This document shows positions 37,011 through 46,068 of a stretch of 60,624 bases of DNA, in pieces. The stretch covers positions 1 through 60,624 of the forward strand of contig JASBUF010000091.1 in NCBI GenBank assembly GCA_030148085.1, in the 5' to 3' direction. This stretch comes from Methylophaga sp. (lineage in GTDB: Bacteria > Pseudomonadota > Gammaproteobacteria > Nitrosococcales > Methylophagaceae). The notes under the pieces were generated by a model, which saw nothing but the letters and a program-made list of their open reading frames with translations, searched no databases and had not been told where the DNA came from. The position numbers and the translations under genes are program-made. Every line of letters starts with the position of its first letter. The stretch's first letter is position 1.

Positions 37011-37982
37011 ATGGTGGCTGAGTCCGAGTTTTCCCTCATTGAACAGTATTTCTCCAGTCTTACCGCTGAACGTGAAGATGTGACGCTGGGAATTGGAGAT
37101 GACTGTGCCTTACTACAATGTCCACAGGGTAAAGAACTCGCTGTTTCGATTGATACGCTGGTGGAAGGCGTGCATTTCTTTGCCGATGTCGATCCGCATG
37201 CCTTGGGCTTCAAAGCACTGGCGGTGAATCTCAGTGATCTGGCTGCGATGGGTGCTGCTCCTGCCTGGTTTACCTTGGCTCTCACCTTACCCGAAAATAA
37301 TCCTGCCTGGCTTGAGGGCTTCTCATCCGGTCTGGCCACAGCAGCCAAAGCTAGTAGTATTCAGCTTGTCGGCGGTGATACCACCCGAGGACCGCTGACC
37401 ATCAGTATTCAGGTACATGGTTTGGTCGATGCTGGTCAGGCTGTACGGCGAGATGGTGCAAAGCCCGGCGATCGCATTTATGTCAGCGGTACGTTGGGGG
37501 ACGCTGGCGCAGCATTGAAACACCGTCTTGAAGCATGGTCTCCCGACGTTTTGAACGATGCAGACTGGGCTGCGTTACAGCAACGACTGGAGTACCCGAC
37601 ACCACGAAATGCACTGGCGGAGCCGCTACGTCATTTTGCTAACGCAGCTATTGATATCTCAGACGGCCTGCTGGCCGATCTTAGCCATATTCTCAAGAGA
37701 AGTGATGTGGGAGCGAGACTGCAGACGCATGACTTGCCGCTTTCATCCAGTATGAAAAAACTCCCCAAGGAGCTTGCCAGGGAACTGGCATTGAGCTCTG
37801 GTGACGATTACGAACTGTGTTTTACCGTACCACCCAAATTGGCAGATGAATTAGAACAGCAGTGTTCTGATATCACCTGTATCGGTGAAATTACCGCACA
37901 GTCTGGATTAATACTGGTTGGTGCATCTGGACAAGAAACCACAGCAAACATTAGGAAAGGATATGACCACTTCAGCGCCTGA
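37011..37982 (+). CDS. thiL: thiamine-monophosphate kinase
   Basis: A 323-residue ThiL, phosphorylating thiamine monophosphate to the active diphosphate. Motifs: EFSLIEQYF at the N-terminus, GIGDDCALL, VSIDTLVEGVHFF, NLSDLAAMGAAPAWF, GGDTTRGPLTIS and AIDISDGLLADLSHI, and SGDDYELCF. It starts at ATG 37011, 47 bases after nusB, and overlaps pgpA by 20 bases. Works with the riboswitch-controlled thiamine uptake route at 16-19 kb. Confidence 0.97.
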   Translation: MVAESEFSLIEQYFSSLTAEREDVTLGIGDDCALLQCPQGKELAVSIDTLVEGVHFFADVDPHALGFKALAVNLSDLAAMGAAPAWFTLALTLPENNPAWLEGFSSGLATAAKASSIQLVGGDTTRGPLTISIQVHGLVDAGQAVRRDGAKPGDRIYVSGTLGDAGAALKHRLEAWSPDVLNDADWAALQQRLEYPTPRNALAEPLRHFANAAIDISDGLLADLSHILKRSDVGARLQTHDLPLSSSMKKLPKELARELALSSGDDYELCFTVPPKLADELEQQCSDITCIGEITAQSGLILVGASGQETTANIRKGYDHFSA

Positions 37983-38451
37983 GGTGAATTTCAAAGCATT
38001 ACTTAAACGCCCGAGCAGTTTTATTGCCTATGGGTTTGGTAGCGGTCTTGCGCCGAAAGCGCCGGGTACGTTTGGTACGTTGGTAGCATTACCCATCTAT
38101 TGGTTGATGCAAGACTGGTCTCTGACCGCTTATTTAGCGATGGTGTTTTTGGCGTTTTTGGCCGGAATCTGGTTTTGCCAGCGTACCGTCGACTGGATCA
38201 AACAGGATGATCCTTCCGGTGTGGTCTGGGATGAAATCGTTGGTTACCTTGTCGCCATGACCTTTGCCCCCACCGGTTGGCAATGGATGTTGATAGGCTT
38301 TGTTTTGTTCCGCTTCTTCGACATTGTCAAACCCTGGCCAGTGAGTTGGGCTGATAAAAAGCTTCACGGTGGTTTTGGAATAATGCTGGATGATGTTGTC
38401 GCTGGACTTTATTCTGCATTGGTTCTACACGTTTTGATCCTAATCAGTTAA
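37963..38451 (+). CDS. pgpA: phosphatidylglycerophosphatase A
   Basis: A 162-residue inner-membrane phosphatase, start ATG 37963 (AGGAAAGG just before it), that dephosphorylates phosphatidylglycerol phosphate. The signatures are FGSGLAPKAPGTFGTLVALP, the DEIVGYLVAM stretch and FRFFDIVKPWPVSWADKKLHGGFGIMLDD. Several membrane segments. Last gene of nusB-thiL-pgpA, its usual place. Confidence 0.95.
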   Translation: MTTSAPEVNFKALLKRPSSFIAYGFGSGLAPKAPGTFGTLVALPIYWLMQDWSLTAYLAMVFLAFLAGIWFCQRTVDWIKQDDPSGVVWDEIVGYLVAMTFAPTGWQWMLIGFVLFRFFDIVKPWPVSWADKKLHGGFGIMLDDVVAGLYSALVLHVLILIS

Positions 38452-38516
38452 AGTCACTGACATTGCCAATGGATTGGCAAGAAACAATTTAAGTTTATAT
38501 TTGAAAAGGATTTCAA

Positions 38517-39053
38517 ATGAACAAGAGCGGCTTCACGCTTATTGAATTGATGGTAGTCATTGCTATTCTAGCGATCACTTTCTCACTTTCAGTCCCAGCA
38601 TACAAAGACCTCCAGCTCAGGCAAAAAATAAACGGGCAAGCAAATCAGCTTTTTTCGATAATCTATTTGGCCAGATCAGAAGCAATCAAGAGAAGTACTG
38701 TAGTGACGATATGCAAGAGTGGCAACGGTCAAACTTGCGGTGCGGAATGGTCGGAAGGCTGGCTGATGTTCGCAGATCAAGATGCCGATGGCACATTAGA
38801 TCCGCTTGAAAATATCATCAGTGCGGGTTTGCTAGATAGCCAAATTATGGTGAATTGGTCTGCATTTGGCTCAGATAATTATTTGAGACTGACTCCAAGA
38901 GGTATGACAATGTCGCAAAATGGGACATTTACTCTTTGCCCCAAAAATGGAAATGCAATGATTGCCAGAACGGTAGTTGTCAGCAAGTTAGCACGAGTAA
39001 GGTTGCCACCTATGGGCGAAGATGATGGTGGAACTCCAATCGTCTGTGGTTAG
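38517..39053 (+). CDS. FimT/GspH-family minor pseudopilin
   Basis: A 178-residue type IV pilus-assembly pseudopilin. The prepilin motif NKSG|FTLIELMVVIAILAITFS has the conserved Glu at +5 and cleavage after Gly5. The globular part matches the FimT/GspH fold: ARSEAIKRSTVVTICKSGNG and GWLMFADQDADGTLDPLE. A Cys pair (ICKSGNGQTC) is likely disulfide bonded. AAAAGGA precedes the ATG. It heads the minor-pilin block and faces a convergent pilE. A second FimT-like gene lies at 39647. Confidence 0.88.
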   Translation: MNKSGFTLIELMVVIAILAITFSLSVPAYKDLQLRQKINGQANQLFSIIYLARSEAIKRSTVVTICKSGNGQTCGAEWSEGWLMFADQDADGTLDPLENIISAGLLDSQIMVNWSAFGSDNYLRLTPRGMTMSQNGTFTLCPKNGNAMIARTVVVSKLARVRLPPMGEDDGGTPIVCG

Positions 39054-39055
39054 CC

Positions 39056-39475
39056 TTATCGTTGCCAGCAAGTTGCAACAGGATCAGCAGCAGTGCCTGT
39101 TGCTCCTCTGTTATTACTTTCATCAATAGTCAGGACATCACATTCAGGATCATTTTGCGTTGCATTGTTGGGAGTCGCCGTCAGATCGTAACTGGTTGCG
39201 AGTCCTCCTGCTCCAGAAAGAGCAATAGTGTAATGTCCATCAGGTGAGTTGGCTGGGAGCCCTAAACTAGCAGCTGTTGCATATTGCGGATTGTTTGCCC
39301 TGAATTTTTCTTGCTCCAGTTGAAATGCCAAAAGCGCATTTTTACCATCAGCTCTTTTTGAGCGTGTGACATAATCTGAGTAGGCAGGGATGGCTATGGC
39401 AGCTAAAACCCCAACGACAACTACAACAATCATTAATTCGAGTAGGGTGAAACCTTTCATAAGTGATTTTTCCAT
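39056..39475 (-). CDS. PilE-type minor pilin
   Basis: A 139-residue pilin with a short leader (MKG, start either 39475 or 39460) and the prepilin motif MKG|FTLLELMIVVVVVGVLAAIAIPAYSDY, with Glu at +5. The middle has the PilE signature RSKRADGKNALLAFQLEQEKFRANNPQY. The D-region Cys pair (PECDVL and ATCWQR) closes the C-terminus. It is on the opposite strand to the rest of the block, convergent with fimT1 (stop codons 3 bases apart) and divergent from fimT2. Confidence 0.9.
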   Translation of the reverse strand: MEKSLMKGFTLLELMIVVVVVGVLAAIAIPAYSDYVTRSKRADGKNALLAFQLEQEKFRANNPQYATAASLGLPANSPDGHYTIALSGAGGLATSYDLTATPNNATQNDPECDVLTIDESNNRGATGTAADPVATCWQR

Positions 39476-39646
39476 GGTGCCTTGTCCTTAAATGATTCAC
39501 TGAATGACAATAAACCAATTCACAGAAGTAGTCATTGCAAAAATGTGGTTTTTATCACAAAGTGGCCTAACAAAATAGCCATAAAAGTATGTGTGGCATA
39601 ATAAAGCTGTCTATAATGCATTGTACAGGCAAAGCAAGGACCATCT

Positions 39647-40135
39647 ATGCCGACGAATAAAACTTTAGGCTTTACTATCATTGAGTTAATGATAGTCATT
39701 GCGGTGATTGCAATCTTGGCAGCGATTGCAGTGCCATCGTTCTCAGACACCTTGGAGAGAAAACGTATCCAAGGTGTCGCTGAATCAGTCAAAGCTGAAT
39801 TTGAATATGCGCGCTCAGAAGCTATCAAGCAAAGTTGTGAAAATGGCACAACTTTGAGCTTTGTAGCAGGTACTTCATGGCAAATAAACCTCACCCGTTG
39901 TGACGCAACGACTAAATCTTATGCTCCACTTTCATCAGGTGTTACGCTGAGTAACATTTCTTTTGTTGCTAACGATCTTAGCTTTAACTCTCGACGTGGC
40001 AGTGTTGATGAAAATCAAAGTATTACATTCTCAACGGATAACTACGATCTGCAGGTGCGAACAATAAATAACAGAACGATTGATATCTGTTATCCCGCAG
40101 CATCGAGATCAATAGCAACCTATGGACAGTGCTAA
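39647..40135 (+). CDS. second FimT/GspH-family pseudopilin
   Basis: A 162-residue pseudopilin with prepilin motif TLG|FTIIELMIVIAVIAILAAIAVPSF and Glu at +5, then EFEYARSEAIKQSCENGTTL, a FimT/GspH hallmark. A TATAAT box lies at 39612-39617, 30 bases upstream. The ATG of pilW follows right after the stop, so fimT2-pilW-pilX-pilV form one unit. Its relation to the first FimT copy is not close, which suggests specialised roles or a remodelled locus. Confidence 0.88.
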   Translation: MPTNKTLGFTIIELMIVIAVIAILAAIAVPSFSDTLERKRIQGVAESVKAEFEYARSEAIKQSCENGTTLSFVAGTSWQINLTRCDATTKSYAPLSSGVTLSNISFVANDLSFNSRRGSVDENQSITFSTDNYDLQVRTINNRTIDICYPAASRSIATYGQC

Positions 40136-40852
40136 ATGACGATATCATCGAACCCACTTCGTGCTAAAGGTTTCACATTAATCGAATTGATGATCGCAAT
40201 ACTTGTTGGGTTCATCGTGGTCGCGGCAGTATTAACAATTTACTTCAGCACGGTTAGAGGCAGCTCAAATACTCTTAAACTGACTAGACTTAATCAAGAT
40301 ATGGGCGTGGCCATGTTGATCATGACCAACGACATCAGACGAGCGGGTTATTGGGGGGGGGCCGTGACCGGTGCAAACCTGACTCTCAATCCGTTCACAG
40401 ACGTTGAGGTTAGAAATGTTGGTGCCGGTGCCCTCCAAGTGCCCGTAGCCGGCACGCCCGTCACAGGTAACTGCATTACCTATTCATACGATGCGAATGC
40501 ATGGCCGAATGCAGCATACAACATTGCAGACAGTGATGCGCCCGAAGCGGCAGAGTTTTTCGGATTTAGACTTGCCAACAATGCAATTCAAATAAAAACA
40601 CAAGGCACAACATCACAAGCTGTCGCCTGTGATGATGGGACATGGGTCAATCTAACAGACCCCGATGAAGTGACAATAACTAACTTACAGTTCACACTTT
40701 CAGCTGAATATTCTGCTACCAATTCAGCTGGAAATACAGTAACGGCAAGGAGTGTTGGTATTACCCTTACCGGTCGTTCGGAGTCTGATGCAACCATAGA
40801 TGGAAGCATGTCAGATGTCGTCAAGATTCGTAACAATCTGATTGTGCCGTAG
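40136..40852 (+). CDS. PilW-family minor pilin
   Basis: A 238-residue PilW-type pilin. Leader to Gly12, then RAKG|FTLIELMIAILVGFIVVAAVLTIYF; downstream LTRLNQDMGVAMLIMTNDIRRAGYWGG is a PilW signature. PilW sits with PilX and PilV in the priming complex that starts pilus assembly. Starts one base after fimT2 and runs to just before pilX. Confidence 0.9.
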   Translation: MTISSNPLRAKGFTLIELMIAILVGFIVVAAVLTIYFSTVRGSSNTLKLTRLNQDMGVAMLIMTNDIRRAGYWGGAVTGANLTLNPFTDVEVRNVGAGALQVPVAGTPVTGNCITYSYDANAWPNAAYNIADSDAPEAAEFFGFRLANNAIQIKTQGTTSQAVACDDGTWVNLTDPDEVTITNLQFTLSAEYSATNSAGNTVTARSVGITLTGRSESDATIDGSMSDVVKIRNNLIVP

Positions 40853-40865
40853 CCAGGGTGATGCT

Positions 40866-42095
40866 ATGAAAAATCAAATGAGATACCAAAAAGGGGCGGC
40901 AACACTAGTGGTTGCGATAGTTCTTTTAGTCGCAATAACTCTGATTACTTTGTTTACCGCAAAAGTGGTACTGGATGACATCAAATTTGAGGCTAATACA
41001 TATCGCACAGCTCAGGCTACCTCTGCAGCCAACTATGGACTGGATTTTGCCCTGAGGTATTTTGATACGGGGGGATTCGATCAACTGGATGAGTCAGTAA
41101 GTCCTGCTGTTGCCGGAACTGATGATGTTGTGGATAGTGTAGTGACTTCTCCCCTCACCCTTCAAGACGGAGGGTCACAGACGACCACCGCTCAAGTAAC
41201 GTTTACAACAGATGCATTCAGATGTAGTGGAACAACCTCATGGCAAAATGGCTTAGTCCAATCTACAGGATTCAGTGATGATGGGCTGGCAACAAGGACT
41301 ATGGGACAGTGTGTTGGTCCTATAAGTATTTTGAATGGTGATGGCCCGGAAATTCCCCTCATTGCTAGAACAAAAATTGATACTACCGGTGATGCAAATA
41401 TCATCAACCGTTACACGAACACCAACATTTGGTCTGCAGATGAGGTCGAGATTACAGGTGCCAACATGGCGACGTACATCAGGGATCCAGCGACTAATCC
41501 ACCAGCTGATAACCCTGCGACATCTAACAATGAAACATTAGACTTTTATTTAGACGTGGATGAGGCTGACTATACCCAGTTGGTATCTAACCGAAACCTT
41601 GGTAATGGTGCTGACATTATTTCTGGCGACCCATCCTTGAGATTGGATGCTGGTTTTTTCGGTAATTTTTTTGGCGCGGACCAACGTGCCTCACTTGAGA
41701 GTATTGCTGCTGGTGCCGGTCAATCCTACGCCGACATTAATAATGCTGTTGGCGAATCTGGCCTTATATACGCGACCGGCGATCAAGCATTGACTGGTGG
41801 TACGATAGGTTCTGCAACATCACCAGCTATAGTCATTGTTGATGGTGATTTTGATTTTGGTGGTAACGCGATCATCTATGGACTGGTTTATGTTGTTGGG
41901 GTGATGGACGTTGCGGGTACGCCAACGATAGTCGGCTCCAGTATTGTTGAGAATGAAGGTGGCGCGACATCTTCAAGTGGTTTCGAAGGTAACGGGACAC
42001 TCAATCTGGTTTATTGGCAAAACTTCATTGATGACGATGGACAGCCATTACCAGGTCTAACCTCGGTGATAGAGGGATCATGGCGTGACTGGTAA
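40866..42095 (+). CDS. PilX-like minor pilin
   Basis: A 409-residue PilX-like protein, start ATG 40866 (AGGGTG before it). The N-terminus QKG|AATLVVAIVLLVAITLITLFTAK is a PilX-type leader and hydrophobic helix without the acidic +5 residue. The mature part is large (about 390 residues), Asp/Thr/Gly-rich and with a central Gly-rich repeat region (IVIVDGDFDFGGNAIIYGLVYVVGVMDV), longer than many PilX proteins. Confidence 0.82.
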   Translation: MKNQMRYQKGAATLVVAIVLLVAITLITLFTAKVVLDDIKFEANTYRTAQATSAANYGLDFALRYFDTGGFDQLDESVSPAVAGTDDVVDSVVTSPLTLQDGGSQTTTAQVTFTTDAFRCSGTTSWQNGLVQSTGFSDDGLATRTMGQCVGPISILNGDGPEIPLIARTKIDTTGDANIINRYTNTNIWSADEVEITGANMATYIRDPATNPPADNPATSNNETLDFYLDVDEADYTQLVSNRNLGNGADIISGDPSLRLDAGFFGNFFGADQRASLESIAAGAGQSYADINNAVGESGLIYATGDQALTGGTIGSATSPAIVIVDGDFDFGGNAIIYGLVYVVGVMDVAGTPTIVGSSIVENEGGATSSSGFEGNGTLNLVYWQNFIDDDGQPLPGLTSVIEGSWRDW

Positions 42096-42127
42096 CAATT
42101 TGAGTGATCCTTCAAGGGGGGGTGATT

Positions 42128-43978
42128 ATGAACAGTAATACTCATTCTAAACAACATGGGATTGGATTGGTTGAAGTGCTGATAGCGCTGGTTGTGGTCT
42201 CGTTGGGTCTGCTGGGCATAGCGAAATTAGAAGGCAACCTTTTGAGTACAAGCGGCCACAATAAAGCTAGAGCTGAAGCTATTGGTATTGCACAACAGCA
42301 AATGGAAACAATCCGCTATGCCGCTTCATCTCAAACTGCATTTGAAGATTTGGATGATGCGGGGTTATCGCTTGTCAATCTGAATCCTTTTGCTGTAACA
42401 GGTACGAATGCTCAGTTCACAGTTGATATTGATATCGAAGACCCTGATGCCAATCAGATAATTAATACAATTGTTGATGTTGCTTGGACGGATGCAACCG
42501 GCACGGCAGATAGTATAACGTTGATGTCAGAAATTGCATTGCAGGACGTGCAAAAAAGCGCATTGACTACCAACGACTCTGCCGCCGCCACAGCGGTTCC
42601 AAGTCCAAGACAAAGCGCATCAGAAGACGTGCAAGCTGCATCAGAAACAATCGACCCTAATGATGTAATTTCACCTACGCAGACACCGCTCCCTGCAACA
42701 GGAACTGTAGCTGCGGACGCTTCGCGAGCATCTGGTCTTGCTCAAACCTTCACTGTTAATAGTACTGACACTACACCTGTCCCTTATACATTAACAGCGA
42801 TCGCTGATGATTCTCGTTATTACAGCACGTATTTTGGTGATGGTAACTTAGGTGTATATGTCTGTGAGTCAACTTCAGCAGGCGGCTGCAGATACATTCA
42901 AAATCATTTTGGTGGTGTCTCGTTATCTACCAAAGGCGTGATTTACTCGGCGAAAAACACCAATAATGATCTAACGGGGGTAACACCAGTCTGGTCATCG
43001 AGTGAGGTTACTGCCTGTTACAAAGGTCCAATCACGCAAACTGGTACGGGAGTAAGTGCTGTTTATTCAATGCCTTATGAGTGTGTTTATGCCGGAAATT
43101 GTGAAGATGATGCGTCAACATGTTATGGCTACGGAACAGCTACTGAAGTTACTCCAGCACAAGTTGATGCTAAAGGTGTGGGGCCTGGCGGTGAGTTCGG
43201 TAATCTAGGGTTGATTGGCCTGAGTGGTGGTAACAATGGTGATCAGGTCTGCTTTCTAGAGGACTCAACGAGTTCTGCCGCTTCTGCAGTATCTGGCACA
43301 TTAATTACAGCCGATTCGCAGTCAGAAGCCTTATTGAATGGCCGCTATGACGCTACGGCGGGTGGCAATAAGCAATACAATGAAAGTTATTTATTGCCTG
43401 TAACAGCCCGACAATATGTAACTCGTCGCTTGATGAGTAATGGGGAAGAACGCTCAGAAGGTATCAATAAGTCCTATCGTAATCACAATTTCTTATTAGT
43501 GAATCGTGCTAACAGTGCTGATACTTACAAAAACTGTTACACCGCAATTAATGAGAGTGCGACAACACGCTCTACCTATGTTGTCGCACCAAGAAATATG
43601 GTCCGTGTAAGAACAGATATCGTGGATCCGGTTACTAACCCTGTCGAAGCCACACATACTTTTTCAGGAACTATGCCTGCGACGATCATTAATGCGACAG
43701 CCACAGGGAATAGGCCTAATTTGTACATACCGGACGTAGGTTCCTGTTACGTGAAAGGTGATAATAGTCGTTATGCTTGTGCAATTCCTGCTAACTATAT
43801 AACCAACATTACGATATATGGTAAGAGCTCTTCAGTGCCTGCGCCTACGGCTGCAGATCCTGCGATACCTGTAGTTTTTGAGATGTGTACCTTTGATGTC
43901 GATTTAACGGAAACTGGGAATATAGACTCGCCTGATGCGACTCCATCGTTTGATTGTCGCTGGTCTACAGACTTTTAG
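42128..43978 (+). CDS. unusually long PilV-like minor pilin with Cys-rich C-terminal domain
   Basis: A 616-residue protein from ATG 42128 (AAGGGGGGG upstream). The N-terminal pilin part is PilV type: leader to Gly, then QHG|IGLVEVLIALVVVSLGLLGIAK and AEAIGIAQQQMETIRY. Typical PilV proteins are near 150-200 residues. Here a Ser/Thr/Pro/Ala linker (about 150-215) joins a further 400-residue region with 12 Cys, enough for six disulfides (for example VYVCESTSAGGCRY, YECVYAGNCEDDASTC, GSCYVKGDNSRYAC). The extension looks like an exposed pilus-tip module. No pilY1 is seen beside it. No recognised domain can be named. Confidence 0.8.
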   Translation: MNSNTHSKQHGIGLVEVLIALVVVSLGLLGIAKLEGNLLSTSGHNKARAEAIGIAQQQMETIRYAASSQTAFEDLDDAGLSLVNLNPFAVTGTNAQFTVDIDIEDPDANQIINTIVDVAWTDATGTADSITLMSEIALQDVQKSALTTNDSAAATAVPSPRQSASEDVQAASETIDPNDVISPTQTPLPATGTVAADASRASGLAQTFTVNSTDTTPVPYTLTAIADDSRYYSTYFGDGNLGVYVCESTSAGGCRYIQNHFGGVSLSTKGVIYSAKNTNNDLTGVTPVWSSSEVTACYKGPITQTGTGVSAVYSMPYECVYAGNCEDDASTCYGYGTATEVTPAQVDAKGVGPGGEFGNLGLIGLSGGNNGDQVCFLEDSTSSAASAVSGTLITADSQSEALLNGRYDATAGGNKQYNESYLLPVTARQYVTRRLMSNGEERSEGINKSYRNHNFLLVNRANSADTYKNCYTAINESATTRSTYVVAPRNMVRVRTDIVDPVTNPVEATHTFSGTMPATIINATATGNRPNLYIPDVGSCYVKGDNSRYACAIPANYITNITIYGKSSSVPAPTAADPAIPVVFEMCTFDVDLTETGNIDSPDATPSFDCRWSTDF

Positions 43979-43986
43979 TTAACAAG

Positions 43987-44871
43987 CTATCTGAGTTTAT
44001 GGTTCTGCGTACCATGATGGGCAATTTTAATTGCGCCCATCATGGCTGCAATGCGACCGGTTTCTTCCCAGTCTTTGCCATGCATGATGCCGTGTAAGAG
44101 ACCTGCACGATAGGCGTCACCACAACCAGTAGGGTCAAGCACCTGCTCGGCCTTTTGGCAAGGAATATCAATCCGTTTACCTTCGGTATAAATATGCGAG
44201 CCTTGGGCGCCACGGGTGATGATCAGGGCTTCTACATGACGGGCAATTTCTTCTTCCGGCAGGCCGGTACGATCCATAAATAACTGGGCTTCATAATCAT
44301 TCAAAGCGATGTAAGTCGACTGTTCAGCAAACTGCATCAGTTCATCGCCATTGAACATCGGCAAGCCCTGGCCTGGGTCGAAGATAAAAGGAATGCCCGC
44401 GTCTTTCAGTTGCTGTGCGTGTTGCACCATTCCGTCACGGCCATCGGGCGCAACGATCGCTAGGCTGATGCCTTCAGCTTCATTGATATGGGTTTCATGA
44501 GCCAAGTTCATTGCACCCGGATGAAAGGCGGTGATCTGATTATCATCCATATCGGTAGTGATAAACGCTTGTGCAGTGTAATGGCCTTGTTTTTCATGGA
44601 CGTGTTTACGATTGATGCCGTGTTTGTCCATCCAATCAGCATAAGGGCCAAAGTCTGTCCCTACGGTGCCCATTGGTACTGGGTCATCACCAAGTAACTT
44701 GAGGTTATAGGCAATATTGCCAGCACAACCACCGAATTCACGGCGCATATCTGGGACTAGGAATGCCACGTTCAGCATATGGACTTTATCGGGCAGGATA
44801 TGGTTTTTGAATTGATCCGGAAACACCATGATGCTGTCGAAAGCAAAAGAACCACAGATAAGTGCTGACAT
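43987..44871 (-). CDS. PfkB-family sugar/nucleoside kinase
   Basis: A 294-residue ribokinase-like kinase. Substrate signature FGGCAGNIAYNLKLLG at the N-terminal third and the PfkB ATP/anion-hole motif DPTGCGDAYRAGLLHGI near the C-terminus, with Asp catalytic base. The order fits adenosine-kinase-like members, but ribose or other sugars cannot be excluded. It abuts rnd downstream on the same strand (12 bases between) and faces pilV convergently. Confidence 0.85.
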   Translation of the reverse strand: MSALICGSFAFDSIMVFPDQFKNHILPDKVHMLNVAFLVPDMRREFGGCAGNIAYNLKLLGDDPVPMGTVGTDFGPYADWMDKHGINRKHVHEKQGHYTAQAFITTDMDDNQITAFHPGAMNLAHETHINEAEGISLAIVAPDGRDGMVQHAQQLKDAGIPFIFDPGQGLPMFNGDELMQFAEQSTYIALNDYEAQLFMDRTGLPEEEIARHVEALIITRGAQGSHIYTEGKRIDIPCQKAEQVLDPTGCGDAYRAGLLHGIMHGKDWEETGRIAAMMGAIKIAHHGTQNHKLR

Positions 44872-44883
44872 AGTTGGAAACCT

Positions 44884-46023
44884 TTATTGAATTTCTAATT
44901 GTGTTGCTGAAGCGCTAATTTGAATTTCACCGGCTAGAAATGATTCCAGCTTGTGACCGACAATCTCATGGCGCCAGCCATGAGCTAGCGGGCTGTCCTC
45001 GCCACGAATCAGGGCTTCAACGTCTTTTCGTGTTGCTACGGCAACCGGAGTAATGTTCTGTTCATCGCAGCATTTACGTAGCAAGGCCATTAAGGCATCA
45101 ACCATGGCTTCCTGCTGGTTCGTCAGCGGAGTAGGGCGTTTAAGCACAGGCCATGCTTCTTTAGGGATAGCTTTACCACGCTGAATATTGTCGATGATGG
45201 CTTTGCCGTGACGATCAATATCGCGTGCTTCCAGACCACGAATCTTTTTCATGGCATCGATTGTGCTTGGCGCCAGTTTGGCGAGATCCAGCATCACTTC
45301 ATCTTTGAGTATCCACCGACGTGGCAAATTGTGTTTAACCGCACGCTCTTCACGCCAGGCCCCAAGTTGCTGCAATACGGCAAGCTGCTGGCCTTTAAGC
45401 TTGCCAGCCCCTTTAATTCTTAGCCAACTAGATGTCGGATCTTCTTGATAGGTAGAGACTGAAGATAATGTGGCAAAATCGTCATCCAGCCAAGACAAAC
45501 GTCCTGTGGCGATTAATTTGTCATTCAGTAGATGATAAAGCTGGCGCAAATAACGCACATCGTCAGCAGCGTACTCTATCTGTTCTGTTGATAAGGGGCG
45601 CTGGCGCCAGTCGGTACGGGCATGGGCCTTATCCAAATCAACATTCAGACACTGTTTGACCAGATTGCCGTAGCCGATTTGATCACCGTAACCGAGTACT
45701 GTTGCGGCCAATTGAGTATCAAAAATGCTGGGAGGTAGGGCATTACGTAGCAGGAAGAACAGCTCCAAATCCTGACGCGCTGCATGGAACACGAGCGTGG
45801 TTTCAGGGTTGTAGAACAGATCCATCAGTGGAGTTAGGTCGTCGATGGCCAGCGGATCAACGCAGGCGATGACATCATCGTTCGCAATCTGTATCAGGCA
45901 CAGTTCCGGATAGTAGGTCTTTTCCCGATGGAATTCGGTATCAATCGCCAACCAGGGGCTGCCTGCTAATTGCTTGCAGAGATCGTCCAGATCGCTACTA
46001 GACGCTACATATCGGATGCTCAT
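44884..46023 (-). CDS. rnd: ribonuclease D
   Basis: A 379-residue DEDD exonuclease of tRNA 3'-end processing. Exo I AIDTEFHREKTYYPELCLIQ, ExoII HAARQDLELF, and ExoIII YAADDVRYLRQLY are present, then an HRDC domain (about 210-290: ELQ-type GAWREERAVKHNLPRRWILKD). Length matches enterobacterial RNase D. Confidence 0.96.
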   Translation of the reverse strand: MSIRYVASSSDLDDLCKQLAGSPWLAIDTEFHREKTYYPELCLIQIANDDVIACVDPLAIDDLTPLMDLFYNPETTLVFHAARQDLELFFLLRNALPPSIFDTQLAATVLGYGDQIGYGNLVKQCLNVDLDKAHARTDWRQRPLSTEQIEYAADDVRYLRQLYHLLNDKLIATGRLSWLDDDFATLSSVSTYQEDPTSSWLRIKGAGKLKGQQLAVLQQLGAWREERAVKHNLPRRWILKDEVMLDLAKLAPSTIDAMKKIRGLEARDIDRHGKAIIDNIQRGKAIPKEAWPVLKRPTPLTNQQEAMVDALMALLRKCCDEQNITPVAVATRKDVEALIRGEDSPLAHGWRHEIVGHKLESFLAGEIQISASATQLEIQ

Positions 46024-46068
46024 CGACTATGCTCTGTAAAAAGGAACACAGTATAGCCAGTTTGCGGT

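Noticed and set aside
38463..38480. TTGCCAA-TGGA-TTGGCAA hairpin after pgpA
   Set aside because: Perfect stem, but no T run follows, so it is not a clear terminator; it may be a weak transcript-end structure.
39592..39608. TGGC...GC arrangement upstream of the second fimT gene, like a sigma-54 promoter
   Set aside because: The GG and GC dinucleotides are nine bases apart instead of ten, and the -12 TTGC is missing.
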